Shown here: one piece after another, positions 1 through 7,437 of the stretch
Numbering within the stretch: position 1 is the first letter of the stretch
How the letters are laid out: every line of letters begins with the position of its first letter
Made by a program: the position numbers and the translations under genes
Notes under the pieces: model-generated
Database searches by the model: none
Told to the model about the DNA's origin: nothing
Seen by the model: only the letters and a program-made list of their open reading frames with translations
Assembly (NCBI RefSeq): GCF_000953825.1
Contig: NZ_BBUL01000075.1
Location: forward strand, 1-41,518
DNA: 41,518 nt
Direction of reading: 5' to 3'
Origin: Cellvibrio sp. OA-2007
GTDB taxonomy: Bacteria > Pseudomonadota > Gammaproteobacteria > Pseudomonadales > Cellvibrionaceae

Positions 1-32
1 TTGTTCGTTTGCGTGGATTGTTTCTTGCTCAT
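1..32 (-). CDS. Partial gene start at window edge, unknown product
   Basis: Reading leftward off the window edge, an ATG at 32-30 opens 10 codons (MSKKQSTQTN) and runs out of sequence. An AGAGGTG Shine-Dalgarno lies 4 bases upstream, which is the main reason to believe the start. Too little protein is visible to assign a family. It is divergent from the nuclease remnant at 157. Confidence 0.35.
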   Translation of the reverse strand, partial: MSKKQSTQTN

Positions 33-156
33 GGATCACCTCTGGAGTAAGTTTACTCAGTTTCTAAGGTGTCCGATATTCGCGGTAGGGATCACAGATG
101 CTGCAGTATCAAAAACAGATTTTTCTCACATTCAAAAATAGAAAATATATAACAGA

Positions 157-396
157 ATGAGAAAACAAAAAATCATCGCCCGTACGTTTATGGCCGATGA
201 TATTCGCTGGATAGTGGATTACAAAAGCAGTGATATCGAAAGCGGGGAAACAGAAGCAGCGTTTATCGCAAGAGAAATGGAATCCTATAAAGCCCAATTA
301 TTGCGTTATCAAAATTTATCAGCCATAGCAGAAACAATGCCAATAAAAACGGCGCCTTATTTGATCAGCATTGAGAAGTTGGTTGAAACGGTGTAA
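157..396 (+). pseudogene. Remnant of the C-terminal PD-(D/E)xK nuclease domain of a RecB/AddA-like UvrD helicase
   Basis: The 79-residue reading frame carries DIRWIVDYKSS followed by EAAFIAREMESYKAQLLRY. This matches the usual C-terminal end of UvrD/RecB-family exonucleases, where the D-x-K of VDYK(S/T)S belongs to the PD-(D/E)xK metal site and the following helix has an REx2xYxxQLxRY pattern. Complete family members exceed 1000 residues; here the frame has a stop (TAG) five codons before the ATG and no helicase upstream, so this is a fragment. It could still be expressed as a small protein, but there is no convincing ribosome binding site. A hairpin terminator follows its stop codon, as would be expected if this is the true 3' end of an older gene. 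The family call is from sequence pattern only. Confidence 0.5.
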
Positions 397-400
397 ATAA

Positions 401-428
401 AAAACCCGAGTGCAGGCTCGGACTTTTG
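401..428 (+). terminator. Intrinsic terminator after the nuclease remnant
   Basis: A CCGAG stem (406-410) pairs with CTCGG (417-421) around a 6-base loop and is followed by ACTTTTG. The stem is short, so it is modest as a terminator. It sits 10 bases after the TAA of the nuclease remnant. Confidence 0.5.
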
Positions 429-807
429 TAAGTTAATCACATTATTTTATAAGTCTTCACAGCAGTAATATCTTAGCAATCCAAAAATTTGGAACTGACG
501 ATATATGGCTTGATTAATTCCTAGATATATAGCCTCTATTTTTGAGCTTCCGCTTTGGGCACGTTACTCCCCTAAAAACTGTTGCAGTTTACAAACGCGA
601 TTACGCAATCCACCCCAACCAATTCACTCTTACCCTGCCGGCAGAAAATTTCGTAAATCACACCTGCCCGCAAACACAAAACCGCATTAAAGACTATTGC
701 CGGATATTACGCCAGCGGGTATTACAGGATATTACATGAGGGGTTTTGTAGATTATTACTCCCCAAGAACAGCCTGCACGTATAGGATAGCGGCTGTAAT
801 TTTTACG
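429..807. other. Intergenic region, no supported gene
   Basis: About 380 bases between the nuclease remnant and the CDP-alcohol phosphatidyltransferase. Short open frames here have neither a recognisable family nor a ribosome binding site. An AGGA at 726-729 sits 6 bases before an ATG at 736, which is an alternative in-frame start of the downstream gene. No repeat, RNA gene or clear promoter was recognised. Confidence 0.5.
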
Positions 808-1938
808 ATGATGAACCCAATGTATTCAACTATAAAAAACGAAATACTTTTAGCTGCTTTAGTGAGCATGGCGGTGCTGCTGGGTGTGTTTGTTGCGCTT
901 GAGCAGTTCACCGCGCTCAATGCGCTGCAATGGTTGCTGCTTGCCGATGGTTTGTGGGCTTATGTGTGCTGGCAGTTGTGGCGGCGGGTGGAGTTGAACC
1001 GCGCGGATGAAAGTGCGCCGCTCTACCCTACGTTGGGTTGGGCAAACCGGTTGACTTTAGTGCGTGGTGGGTTGATTGCATTGACCGGGGGATTTTTGTT
1101 GCAACCGCAGACGGCAGGATTGATTGCTTGGGTTCCGGGCGTACTGTATGCGGTTGCGGCGCTGCTTGACCGCATGGATGGATTTATTGCGCGCCGCACC
1201 AAACACACAAGCTTATTGGGCAGCGAATTGGACACAGTGTATGACGCGCTGGGTTTATTAGTAGCGCCGTTACTCGCCGTGGGTTACGGCAAGGTTCACT
1301 GGAGTTTTTTACTGGTAAGCGCGGCTTATTATATTTTTGTGTGGGGCATGTATTGGCGGCGCACACATAATTTGCCGGTTTACCCGCTCATGCCCAGCCT
1401 TTTGCGCCGCACCCTTGCAGGTTTTCAGATGGGTTTTGTCGCGTTTGTTTTATTGCCCTGCTTTCACGCGCCCTTAACAACACTTATGGGTATAGCATTT
1501 ATGCTGCCAATTTTATTCGGGTTTATTGTAGATTGGCTTGTCGTGAGCGGCAGGATTCCAAGCAATACACAGAGCCGCGTTTTTTTTGATCGCCTCGCAC
1601 AGTTCAGCCAATATTATTTTCAACCATCGTTGCGCACACTGCTGTTTGTTGTTGTTGTTATTTTTATCTTCCTCGAAAAAACTCATACACCGATATCAAT
1701 ACAGACGAGCTTACTGCTATTAGCCGCCGCCGCCCTGCTCGGCTTCGCTGGCCGCGTTGCGGCGCTGTGCATCTTAATAGTGATTACTTTGCTGCAAGGA
1801 GAAAATGTACTTAATGCGGTGAACGCGGCAATAATACTAAGCAGTGTTTGGTTGATGTTATTAGGCACTGGCCGGTTTAGCATCTGGCAGTGGGATGACC
1901 GCTGGGTTAACCGCCGCGATGGTGAGGACAGCCATTAA
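808..1938 (+). CDS. CDP-alcohol phosphatidyltransferase family membrane protein
   Basis: Integral membrane enzyme expected to transfer a phospho-alcohol head group from a CDP-linked lipid or alcohol at the inner membrane. From the ATG at 808 (376 residues) the family signature D-x2-DG-x2-AR-x8-G-x3-D-x3-D is complete: D121, D124-G125, A128-R129, G138, D142 and D146 (LLDRMDGFIARR...GSELDTVYD). Around it are many hydrophobic segments, including a long C-terminal extension beyond the usual ~200-residue catalytic unit. The start is uncertain: in-frame ATGs at 736 (AGGA at good spacing) and 820 are alternatives; 808 was chosen because the extra N-terminus is not membrane-like. Its TAA overlaps the ATG of the next gene (TAATG), so the two are translationally coupled. 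The substrate cannot be read from sequence; the neighbourhood suggests a glycolipid or cofactor-lipid pathway. Confidence 0.85.
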   Translation: MMNPMYSTIKNEILLAALVSMAVLLGVFVALEQFTALNALQWLLLADGLWAYVCWQLWRRVELNRADESAPLYPTLGWANRLTLVRGGLIALTGGFLLQPQTAGLIAWVPGVLYAVAALLDRMDGFIARRTKHTSLLGSELDTVYDALGLLVAPLLAVGYGKVHWSFLLVSAAYYIFVWGMYWRRTHNLPVYPLMPSLLRRTLAGFQMGFVAFVLLPCFHAPLTTLMGIAFMLPILFGFIVDWLVVSGRIPSNTQSRVFFDRLAQFSQYYFQPSLRTLLFVVVVIFIFLEKTHTPISIQTSLLLLAAAALLGFAGRVAALCILIVITLLQGENVLNAVNAAIILSSVWLMLLGTGRFSIWQWDDRWVNRRDGEDSH

Positions 1939-2996
1939 TGCAGCGCGCTAAATTATTTACTTTTTTACTTTGGCTGTGCGCATTGGCATTAGCTGCCTGG
2001 ACACTCGCACAATTACCGCTCGCCGATATAACCACCAGCATTACCACACTCAGCGCAGCGCAATGGCTTGTTTGGATTGGGCTAAATTGTGCAATTATTT
2101 TGCTACTCAGCCTGCGCTGGCAAATATTGCTACAAGCTTTAGCGGTGCCGATCAATTTTTTCAGGCTGTTAATTATTCGCCAAGCGGGGCAAGCGGTAAG
2201 TTTTATTACCCCCGGCCCACAATTTGGCGGCGAGCCGCTGCAAATTTATTGGTTGTACCGCTACGGGTTGCCCTTGCGCAAAGCACTGTTGTCATTGGGT
2301 TTGGATCGCTTTTTTGAACTCTGGGTTAATTTTTCAGTGCTGTTATTGGCGGTACTGATTTTACTTTTTGCGACTGGCGATGGCGGAAACCCTACAATTG
2401 GCGATTGGAAAAATGCGTTGCTGCCGCTTTTGTTATTTTTAGGGTTAATGTTGTTACTGGCTTGGGTATTAATAAAACAACCAAACTGGATTAACGCGCG
2501 CCTTGAACGAGTCGCCGCGCGCTGGCAACACAATTATCGGCTCAGCAAGATTAATCAACACTGGCAATCATTAGGCGATGATTTACGCAATACGCTACGC
2601 ACACAAAGAATGCGATTTACCTGTGCGATTGTTTTATCGCTGCTCGGTTGGCTGGGATTATTGGGTGAGCTGTATTTGATTTTACGCTTTGTGGGTATTC
2701 AGGCGGATTTGCACAGCTTTTTGATTATTCTAGTGGCAATGCGCATGGCTTTGTTACTGCCTATGCCCGGTGGCGTTGGTACATTGGAGGCGGCGGTACT
2801 TTGGTCTTTTACTACGCTGAATTTACCGGCGAGTGCAGCACTGGGTGTGATTGCTCTAATGCGTTTGCGCGATGGGATTATTTTGCTGGTTGGGCTTGGG
2901 TGTTTGCGTTATAGATCAAAAGCTGGATCCCCGCTGCGCGAGGATGACGACTCCCTACTTGATGAATCCGCAAACGAGAATAACAACTCCCATTAA
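1938..2996 (+). CDS. Lysylphosphatidylglycerol synthase TM region / AglD-type (UPF0104) flippase-like membrane protein
   Basis: Multi-pass inner membrane protein of 352 residues. The segment SFITPGPQFGGEPLQIYWL is the hallmark of the MprF N-terminal flippase-like / AglD family, and a second conserved glycine-rich stretch LLPMPGGVGTLEAA lies near residue 280. Family members move or present lipid-linked substrates across the membrane; there is no soluble aminoacyl-transferase domain here. Translation is coupled to the upstream CDP-alcohol phosphatidyltransferase by a TAATG overlap. The last 25 or so residues (from KAGSPLREDDDS onward) are hydrophilic and unlike the family: they are encoded by a copy of a dispersed repeat that also occurs at 41439-41518, so the native C-terminus has been replaced or extended. 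The general class is firm; the substrate is unknown. Confidence 0.85.
   Translation: MQRAKLFTFLLWLCALALAAWTLAQLPLADITTSITTLSAAQWLVWIGLNCAIILLLSLRWQILLQALAVPINFFRLLIIRQAGQAVSFITPGPQFGGEPLQIYWLYRYGLPLRKALLSLGLDRFFELWVNFSVLLLAVLILLFATGDGGNPTIGDWKNALLPLLLFLGLMLLLAWVLIKQPNWINARLERVAARWQHNYRLSKINQHWQSLGDDLRNTLRTQRMRFTCAIVLSLLGWLGLLGELYLILRFVGIQADLHSFLIILVAMRMALLLPMPGGVGTLEAAVLWSFTTLNLPASAALGVIALMRLRDGIILLVGLGCLRYRSKAGSPLREDDDSLLDESANENNNSH
2920..2955 (+). repeat. Half copy of a dispersed REP-like repeat inside a coding end
   Basis: AAGCTGGATCCCCGC followed by TGCGCGAGGATGACGACTCCC. It matches the right half of the element at 41439-41518 except for a few bases. It is translated as the tail of the flippase-like protein. 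Confidence 0.75.
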
Positions 2997-3010
2997 TACC
3001 AGAACATTCT

Positions 3011-3080
3011 CATCGTCACTCCCGCTTGCGGAAGTCCAGCTTATTATTTTGCTTTAAAACCTATCGATCCCCGCGCGACT
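3011..3080 (+). repeat. REP-like repeat, nearly full copy with degenerate right end
   Basis: Begins CATCGTCACTCCCGCTTGCG, as does the copy at 41439, and after a variable middle reaches CTATCGATCCCCGCGCGA. The left arm can form a CTCCCGC-TTGC-GGAAG type hairpin. It lies between the convergent ends of the flippase-like and PTPS-like genes and could act as a transcription end. Confidence 0.75.
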
Positions 3081-3085
3081 TCGGT

Positions 3086-3463
3086 TTAAAACTGCTTGCG
3101 GTACGCCGCCCAGCAGGTGGCATTTTCCCACAATTTAATATTGAGTGAACCTGTTCCGGGTGGATTAATCAGCGCGATGATTTTTTCATTAATGATGCGG
3201 CTGAAATGTTCGATACTGGGGTTCAATCCGGCGAATTCTTCTTTTTCATTCAGCATACTATCGCGAAAATAGCTGACCACTTTATCCAGTGCGGCTTCTA
3301 TTTCTACTATATCGACCAAATAACCGTGTTTATCCAACTGGTCGCTTTCGATACTTACTTCTGCTACATAGTGATGGGCATGGGGAAAGTTTTCACTGCC
3401 CCAGTCACCGCCGATTAGGAAATGGTTGGCAATAAAATCGCGGGTTACTGCAACGGTATACAT
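3086..3463 (-). CDS. 6-pyruvoyl-tetrahydropterin synthase / QueD-like protein, atypical active site
   Basis: 125 residues, the usual length of the PTPS/6-carboxytetrahydropterin synthase fold. Zinc-ligand histidines are visible at H14 (FIANHF) and in PHAHHY (H28, H30), and the C-terminal SLNIKLWENATCWAAY matches the family's V-x-V-x-E-T-x-x-x-A-x-Y end, with the acidic residue in place (E). The catalytic cysteine normally found a few residues before HGH (as in C-G-x-x-H-G-H) is absent: the stretch is GDWGSENFPHAHHY. Family members convert dihydroneopterin triphosphate; without the cysteine this one may perform only part of that chemistry or use another substrate. It is the last gene of a minus-strand set with an MDR dehydrogenase (52 bases upstream) and a RibD-like reductase. 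It is unlikely to be ordinary QueD, since no queuosine genes are nearby. Confidence 0.8.
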   Translation of the reverse strand: MYTVAVTRDFIANHFLIGGDWGSENFPHAHHYVAEVSIESDQLDKHGYLVDIVEIEAALDKVVSYFRDSMLNEKEEFAGLNPSIEHFSRIINEKIIALINPPGTGSLNIKLWENATCWAAYRKQF

Positions 3464-3515
3464 AAAAATCTGCCTATATTGAAATTAAAAAGATAAACGA
3501 AAAAATGGAAATCAG

Positions 3516-4580
3516 TTATGCAGGTGCATAGGTAAAAACTGCCTGCAGAATTTGCTCAGGGGTTTGATGCAATTGCTGATAAATCGCAGGGGCATCGCAC
3601 AGTGGCGCGCGATGGGTAATCAAATTACTTGGCTGCAATTTGCGCAGCATGTGCCAGCAAAGTTCAAACCGGCGCGTTTTACTCCAGCGGCCACTCAACT
3701 CCGGTGCAAGGCTGCTAACCTGGCTCGTAGTAATGTGCAACCGATTGCGATGCGCATCACCACCCAGAGCAATCGCTGCAGATTTATTACCGTACCAACT
3801 GCCGATCACAATGCGGCTGGCAAACCCGGTTAAATCTATGGCGAGATTTAACGCATCCGGCACGCCGCTCACTTCATAAATTAAATCGGCACCTTTAATA
3901 TTTTCGCTGCAATACAATTGAGCGTTTAACATTTTCATGTCAGTTGCAGAAAATGGATCGGATACACTATTCGCACCTAACTGCAAAGCGCGCTCACGGC
4001 GTAAGGCAATGGCATCTACGGCGTGCAGTTGTGCAAGCGGAAATTGCGCCAATAAACTTGCGAGCAACAAACCGACTATGCCCTGCCCCAATACCACAAC
4101 CCGTTCACCCAACGCGGGCTTACCGTCTTGCACTAAATTTACAGCGGTTTCCATATTGGGTAAAAACACGGCGTCTTCTGCGCTGATATCATCGGGCACA
4201 GGGATAAGATTTTCGGCGGTGGTTATAAAATGGCTTGCGTGGGGTTGAAACGCAAATACACGCCGCCCGAGCCAATCTGCATCTACTTTGTCACCCACAC
4301 GGGTCACTATACCGACGCTGGCATAACCGTATTGCAGCGGATACTGCAGTTGATTTTGCAGCGCACTGATATTTGCATCCAGCGCCATGTCATTGGGAAT
4401 TTGCCCGCGATACACCAACATTTCTGTTCCGGCGCTGATTGCAGAGCATTCGACGGCTATTAATAATTCATCATCGCGCAATTCGCGCACCTGATGCTCA
4501 CGCACTTCAACTTGCTCAATATCGGTGAACCAGAGTTGTTGTATAGGCGGGATTTTTTTTGCTGGGGAGATAGTCGTCAT
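3516..4580 (-). CDS. MDR-superfamily (zinc-type alcohol dehydrogenase-like) oxidoreductase lacking zinc ligands
   Basis: 354 residues with a medium-chain dehydrogenase layout: an N-terminal GroES-like half and a Rossmann half with VVVLGQGIVGLLLASLLAQ (Gly motif at 165-170), followed by an acidic residue (D189 region) suggesting NAD(H) preference. The positions that normally hold catalytic zinc ligands differ: the GICGTD-type motif is ECSAISAGTEMLVYRG and the GHE motif is YGYASVG. This resembles zinc-free relatives such as BchC-type enzymes. It probably carries out a NAD(P)-dependent oxidation or reduction on the same intermediate as its neighbours. Its ATG overlaps the stop of the RibD-like gene (ATGA), indicating tight coupling. 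Confidence 0.8.
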   Translation of the reverse strand: MTTISPAKKIPPIQQLWFTDIEQVEVREHQVRELRDDELLIAVECSAISAGTEMLVYRGQIPNDMALDANISALQNQLQYPLQYGYASVGIVTRVGDKVDADWLGRRVFAFQPHASHFITTAENLIPVPDDISAEDAVFLPNMETAVNLVQDGKPALGERVVVLGQGIVGLLLASLLAQFPLAQLHAVDAIALRRERALQLGANSVSDPFSATDMKMLNAQLYCSENIKGADLIYEVSGVPDALNLAIDLTGFASRIVIGSWYGNKSAAIALGGDAHRNRLHITTSQVSSLAPELSGRWSKTRRFELCWHMLRKLQPSNLITHRAPLCDAPAIYQQLHQTPEQILQAVFTYAPA

Positions 4581-5290
4581 GCTGCGGTATCGCCATAGGA
4601 AATATTTCCCCAGAGGATGAGATCATCACCCAGACGTTCGGAGAAAAAAGGATTTAATTTTGGTAATGCGGCGCGCGACGTTTGCTCTAAATCTTTAACC
4701 GCTTTGTAACCGCCAACAAATTGCGGCGTAATGGTGAGCACAACTGCATCCACCAAACGCGCCGATAAAAATGCGCTGATCACACTTGCACCGCCTTCCA
4801 CCATCAAACTCTTGATGCCACGATTCCACAATAATTGTAATGCGTGCGGCAAACACACGCGGCCATCGGCATCGCCTTGCAGCGCGGTGATATCCAAACC
4901 CTCAATCACTGCGCCGTGATCATCCACCGTGGTTAACACCCAGCAGCGTTTATCGGGCAGGCAACATAAACGCGCCTTGGGGGGCATACGCAATTGGCTA
5001 TCCAACACGATGGGCTGCGGATTTTGACCGACCCAGTGGCGCACGGTGAGCTGCGGGTCATCACTTAACACCGTGCCAATACCCACTAAAATGCCGTCGT
5101 GAATACTGCGCAATTGATGGGTTAAACGCAGCGATTGTTCACCACTTAATGCCAGTGGTTCGTCGCAGCGCAGGGCGATACTGCCGTCGAGACTCTGTGC
5201 ATAACTGAGTGTGACAAAAGGTCGGCCAGTTGCGCGAAATGCTTTTTTATTATCAGACAGCCAATGTTCAATTCGTTGATTCAGATTCAT
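4577..5290 (-). CDS. RibD C-terminal-type (pyrimidine/pterin) reductase
   Basis: 237 residues from the ATG at 5290, a dihydrofolate-reductase-like fold of the RibD C-terminal family. Diagnostic segments are FVTLSYAQSLDGSIA (residues 25-39), DGILVGIGTVLSDDPQLTVR (65-84) and SLMVEGGASVISAFL (161-175). The family reduces a ribosylamino-pyrimidine with NADPH in riboflavin synthesis; stand-alone copies without the deaminase half often serve other pathways. There is no RibD deaminase domain (no H-A-E zinc motif), so this is not a complete riboflavin enzyme. A longer in-frame start at 5380 exists, but its 30 extra residues are basic and unlike the family. It is the first gene of the minus-strand trio and overlaps the next by ATGA. 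Divergent from the glycosyltransferase at 5566. Confidence 0.85.
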   Translation of the reverse strand: MNLNQRIEHWLSDNKKAFRATGRPFVTLSYAQSLDGSIALRCDEPLALSGEQSLRLTHQLRSIHDGILVGIGTVLSDDPQLTVRHWVGQNPQPIVLDSQLRMPPKARLCCLPDKRCWVLTTVDDHGAVIEGLDITALQGDADGRVCLPHALQLLWNRGIKSLMVEGGASVISAFLSARLVDAVVLTITPQFVGGYKAVKDLEQTSRAALPKLNPFFSERLGDDLILWGNISYGDTAA

Positions 5291-5523
5291 GCATATCACT
5301 GTGATGGAGCGTTTATTGTGGTGGGCTTTGCGCAAGCCGAGCGCAACCGCGATCTTACGGCGCACTCTCACATTAGGCAAGGCAACTAACCCAATGATTC
5401 ACAGGGGTGTGAATCACGCCGTTTATGCTGGCAATCACACTGCGACTCATGGAGAATTGCACCGCTACTGTTGAAGAATTGTGTTGCCATAGTCGGCTGA
5501 AAATTTTCTAACTATGTTATGTA

Positions 5524-5559
5524 ACGAACAATTCAGGTCACGAACAATCTACGAGCAAT
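5524..5559 (+). repeat. Three short direct repeats before the glycosyltransferase start
   Basis: ACGAACAAT at 5524-5532, ACGAACAAT at 5540-5548 and ACGAGCAAT at 5551-5559, ending 7 bases before the ATG at 5566. They lie in the 275-base divergent promoter region. They may be regulator or leader elements; no function is shown. Confidence 0.45.
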
Positions 5560-5565
5560 GGCGTA

Positions 5566-6612
5566 ATGGCGGTTATTTATTTTGCAATTCCCGGTGATAT
5601 CAACACCTTAACCGGTGGCTATGCTTATGACCGGCGTTTGATCGTTGAGTTGCAGGCACTGGGTCACACTATTCACCTGGTTCAATTATCCAGTCGTTTT
5701 CCCGCACCAGATGCAGCGGTACTCGCTGCTACCGCTGCTATATTTGCTACCCTGCCCGACCAAAGTATTGTCATTGTTGATGGCCTCGCGTTTGGCGTTA
5801 TGGATATTATCGCCGCAGAACATGCCGCGCGCCTCAATATTATCGCACTCTGCCATCACCCATTGATGCTGGAAACGGGATTAACACAGCAGCAAACGCA
5901 ACAACTTTTTTTATCGGAACAGCGCGCACTGCATGCGGCCAAGGCCGTAATAGTGACCAGTGCAATGACGGCAAAAATTCTCACTGAACAATTTGTCCTT
6001 CCCGCAGCGAAAATCACCATCGCACTGCCGGGAACGGATGCACAAACCTTTGCACCCTGCAACGGCAATCCGCCGGTGTTATTAACCTTGGCCACACTCA
6101 CACGGCGCAAAGCGCACGATGTATTGATCGACTCACTCGCTCAAATACAACACCTGCAATGGACTGCGCGTTTTGTGGGCGGAATGGAATTTGACTCGGA
6201 CTGGGTTTTAGCATTGAAAAATAAAGTGGCCGATTACGGGCTGGAACAACGTATAGTCTTTGTCGGCAATGTCACTGATTCAGCGACAGAATATTCTTCG
6301 GCAGATGTGTTTGTATTGCCCTCACTGTTTGAGGGCTATGGTATGGCATTTGCGGAAGCGCTGGGTTTTGGTTTACCGATTATCGCCGCGCGCGCAGGCG
6401 CAGTACCTGATGTAGTGCCCGAAAGCGCGGGCATACTCGTCGCACCGAATGATTCAACCGCACTCGCCCACGCATTACAAACATTATTGACGGATAAGAA
6501 CTTACGCCAGCGCTTGCAAACAGGTGCACAAGCCACCGCAAAAAAATTACCTCGCTGGGCTGACAGTGCGCGCACTGTCGCACAGCTGCTTCAGCAACAT
6601 ATTCCAAAATGA
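5566..6612 (+). CDS. GT4-family (GT-B fold) glycosyltransferase
   Basis: 348 residues. The N-terminal half has the nucleotide-sugar transferase glycine loop (NTLTGGYAYDRR, 13-24) and the C-terminal half has the GT4 E-x7-E motif EGYGMAFAEAL (E256 and E264), preceded by the VLTLATLTRRKAHDVLI-like donor-binding strand. It therefore transfers a sugar from a nucleotide donor, probably retaining the anomeric configuration, in the cytoplasm. No signal peptide or transmembrane helix is seen. It is first in a plus-strand pair with the methyltransferase 21 bases downstream and divergent from the RibD/MDR/PTPS operon. The acceptor is unknown; the context suggests a pterin-like or lipid-linked intermediate. 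The start ATG at 5566 is used because the ATG nine bases earlier runs straight into a TAA. Confidence 0.85.
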   Translation: MAVIYFAIPGDINTLTGGYAYDRRLIVELQALGHTIHLVQLSSRFPAPDAAVLAATAAIFATLPDQSIVIVDGLAFGVMDIIAAEHAARLNIIALCHHPLMLETGLTQQQTQQLFLSEQRALHAAKAVIVTSAMTAKILTEQFVLPAAKITIALPGTDAQTFAPCNGNPPVLLTLATLTRRKAHDVLIDSLAQIQHLQWTARFVGGMEFDSDWVLALKNKVADYGLEQRIVFVGNVTDSATEYSSADVFVLPSLFEGYGMAFAEALGFGLPIIAARAGAVPDVVPESAGILVAPNDSTALAHALQTLLTDKNLRQRLQTGAQATAKKLPRWADSARTVAQLLQQHIPK

Positions 6613-6633
6613 AAAGTAAAAGTGAGTCATCCT

Positions 6634-7437
6634 ATGAGTAGTTTTTCAATCACTTGGCTGGATTTACGTGAAAATGCCGATTTTGCTGCACGCGATAAAT
6701 CCCTCGCGACACAAGCGTTGGATTGGCTCGGCCAGGCAACCGATCCGATTTCACCTGACCGGATTATCGTTGATTTGGGTGCGGGCACCGGCGCAACTCT
6801 GCGTGCACTGACCAAACTTGGCGCCAACAATTTGGTGTGGCGACTGGTTGATTTGGATGGAAAATTATTAGACGAAGCCCTGCGCCGCCACGGCAAAAAC
6901 TATTTGATTGAAGACTACCAAGCGGATCTGAATGTGATTGGCGAATTACCTCTGACCGGCGCACATATAATCACCGCCTCGGCATTGATGGATTTGGTCT
7001 CAGCTGAGTTTATCGATGCCTTGATTGATCGTATCAGTGCACACAAAACAGCATTGTACTGTGCGTTAAATTACGATGGCACAACCCAATGGATACCAGC
7101 GCATCCGCTCGATGAAAAAGTGCTGTCCGCTTTTAATCAAGATCAACGTAAAGACAAAGGTTTTGGCCCGGCACTCGGCCCTGACTGCACTGAGTATTTA
7201 ACACAAGCGCTGGAAAACAGGGGTTATACCGTTTCAATCGCCCAGAGCCCTTGGCAATTAATGGCAAATGATGCGCAGCTGCTAACAGAATTAATCAATG
7301 GCATCGCAGCTGCAATTGATGAAGATTATGGATTAAATACTAACGAATTAACCGAGTGGAAAAATTTTCGTATATCGAACATAAACAACGGCAGTTGTGT
7401 TGTCGGCCACTTTGATGTGCTCGCGCTGCCGCGTTAA
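6634..7437 (+). CDS. SAM-dependent class I methyltransferase
   Basis: 267 residues from the ATG at 6634. Motif I, IIVDLGAGTGATLRAL (residues 44-59), is the SAM-binding loop, followed by an acidic motif II (LVDLDGKLLDEA) and a later ITASALMDLVS segment in the usual motif IV position. A GTG four codons upstream is an alternative start. It follows the glycosyltransferase by 21 bases and is presumably cotranscribed. Its TAA shares a 4-base TTAA with the stop codon of the converging phosphotransferase gene. Substrate unknown; the group is likely to modify the same glycosylated product. Confidence 0.8.
   Translation: MSSFSITWLDLRENADFAARDKSLATQALDWLGQATDPISPDRIIVDLGAGTGATLRALTKLGANNLVWRLVDLDGKLLDEALRRHGKNYLIEDYQADLNVIGELPLTGAHIITASALMDLVSAEFIDALIDRISAHKTALYCALNYDGTTQWIPAHPLDEKVLSAFNQDQRKDKGFGPALGPDCTEYLTQALENRGYTVSIAQSPWQLMANDAQLLTELINGIAAAIDEDYGLNTNELTEWKNFRISNINNGSCVVGHFDVLALPR

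Noticed and set aside
542-739. 65-residue open frame before the CDP-alcohol phosphatidyltransferase
   Set aside because: Non-ATG start, no ribosome site and composition without family resemblance; treated as noncoding.
3206-3418. 70-residue frame opposite the PTPS-like gene
   Set aside because: Shadow of the real gene; the minus-strand frame has zinc-site histidines and family motifs.
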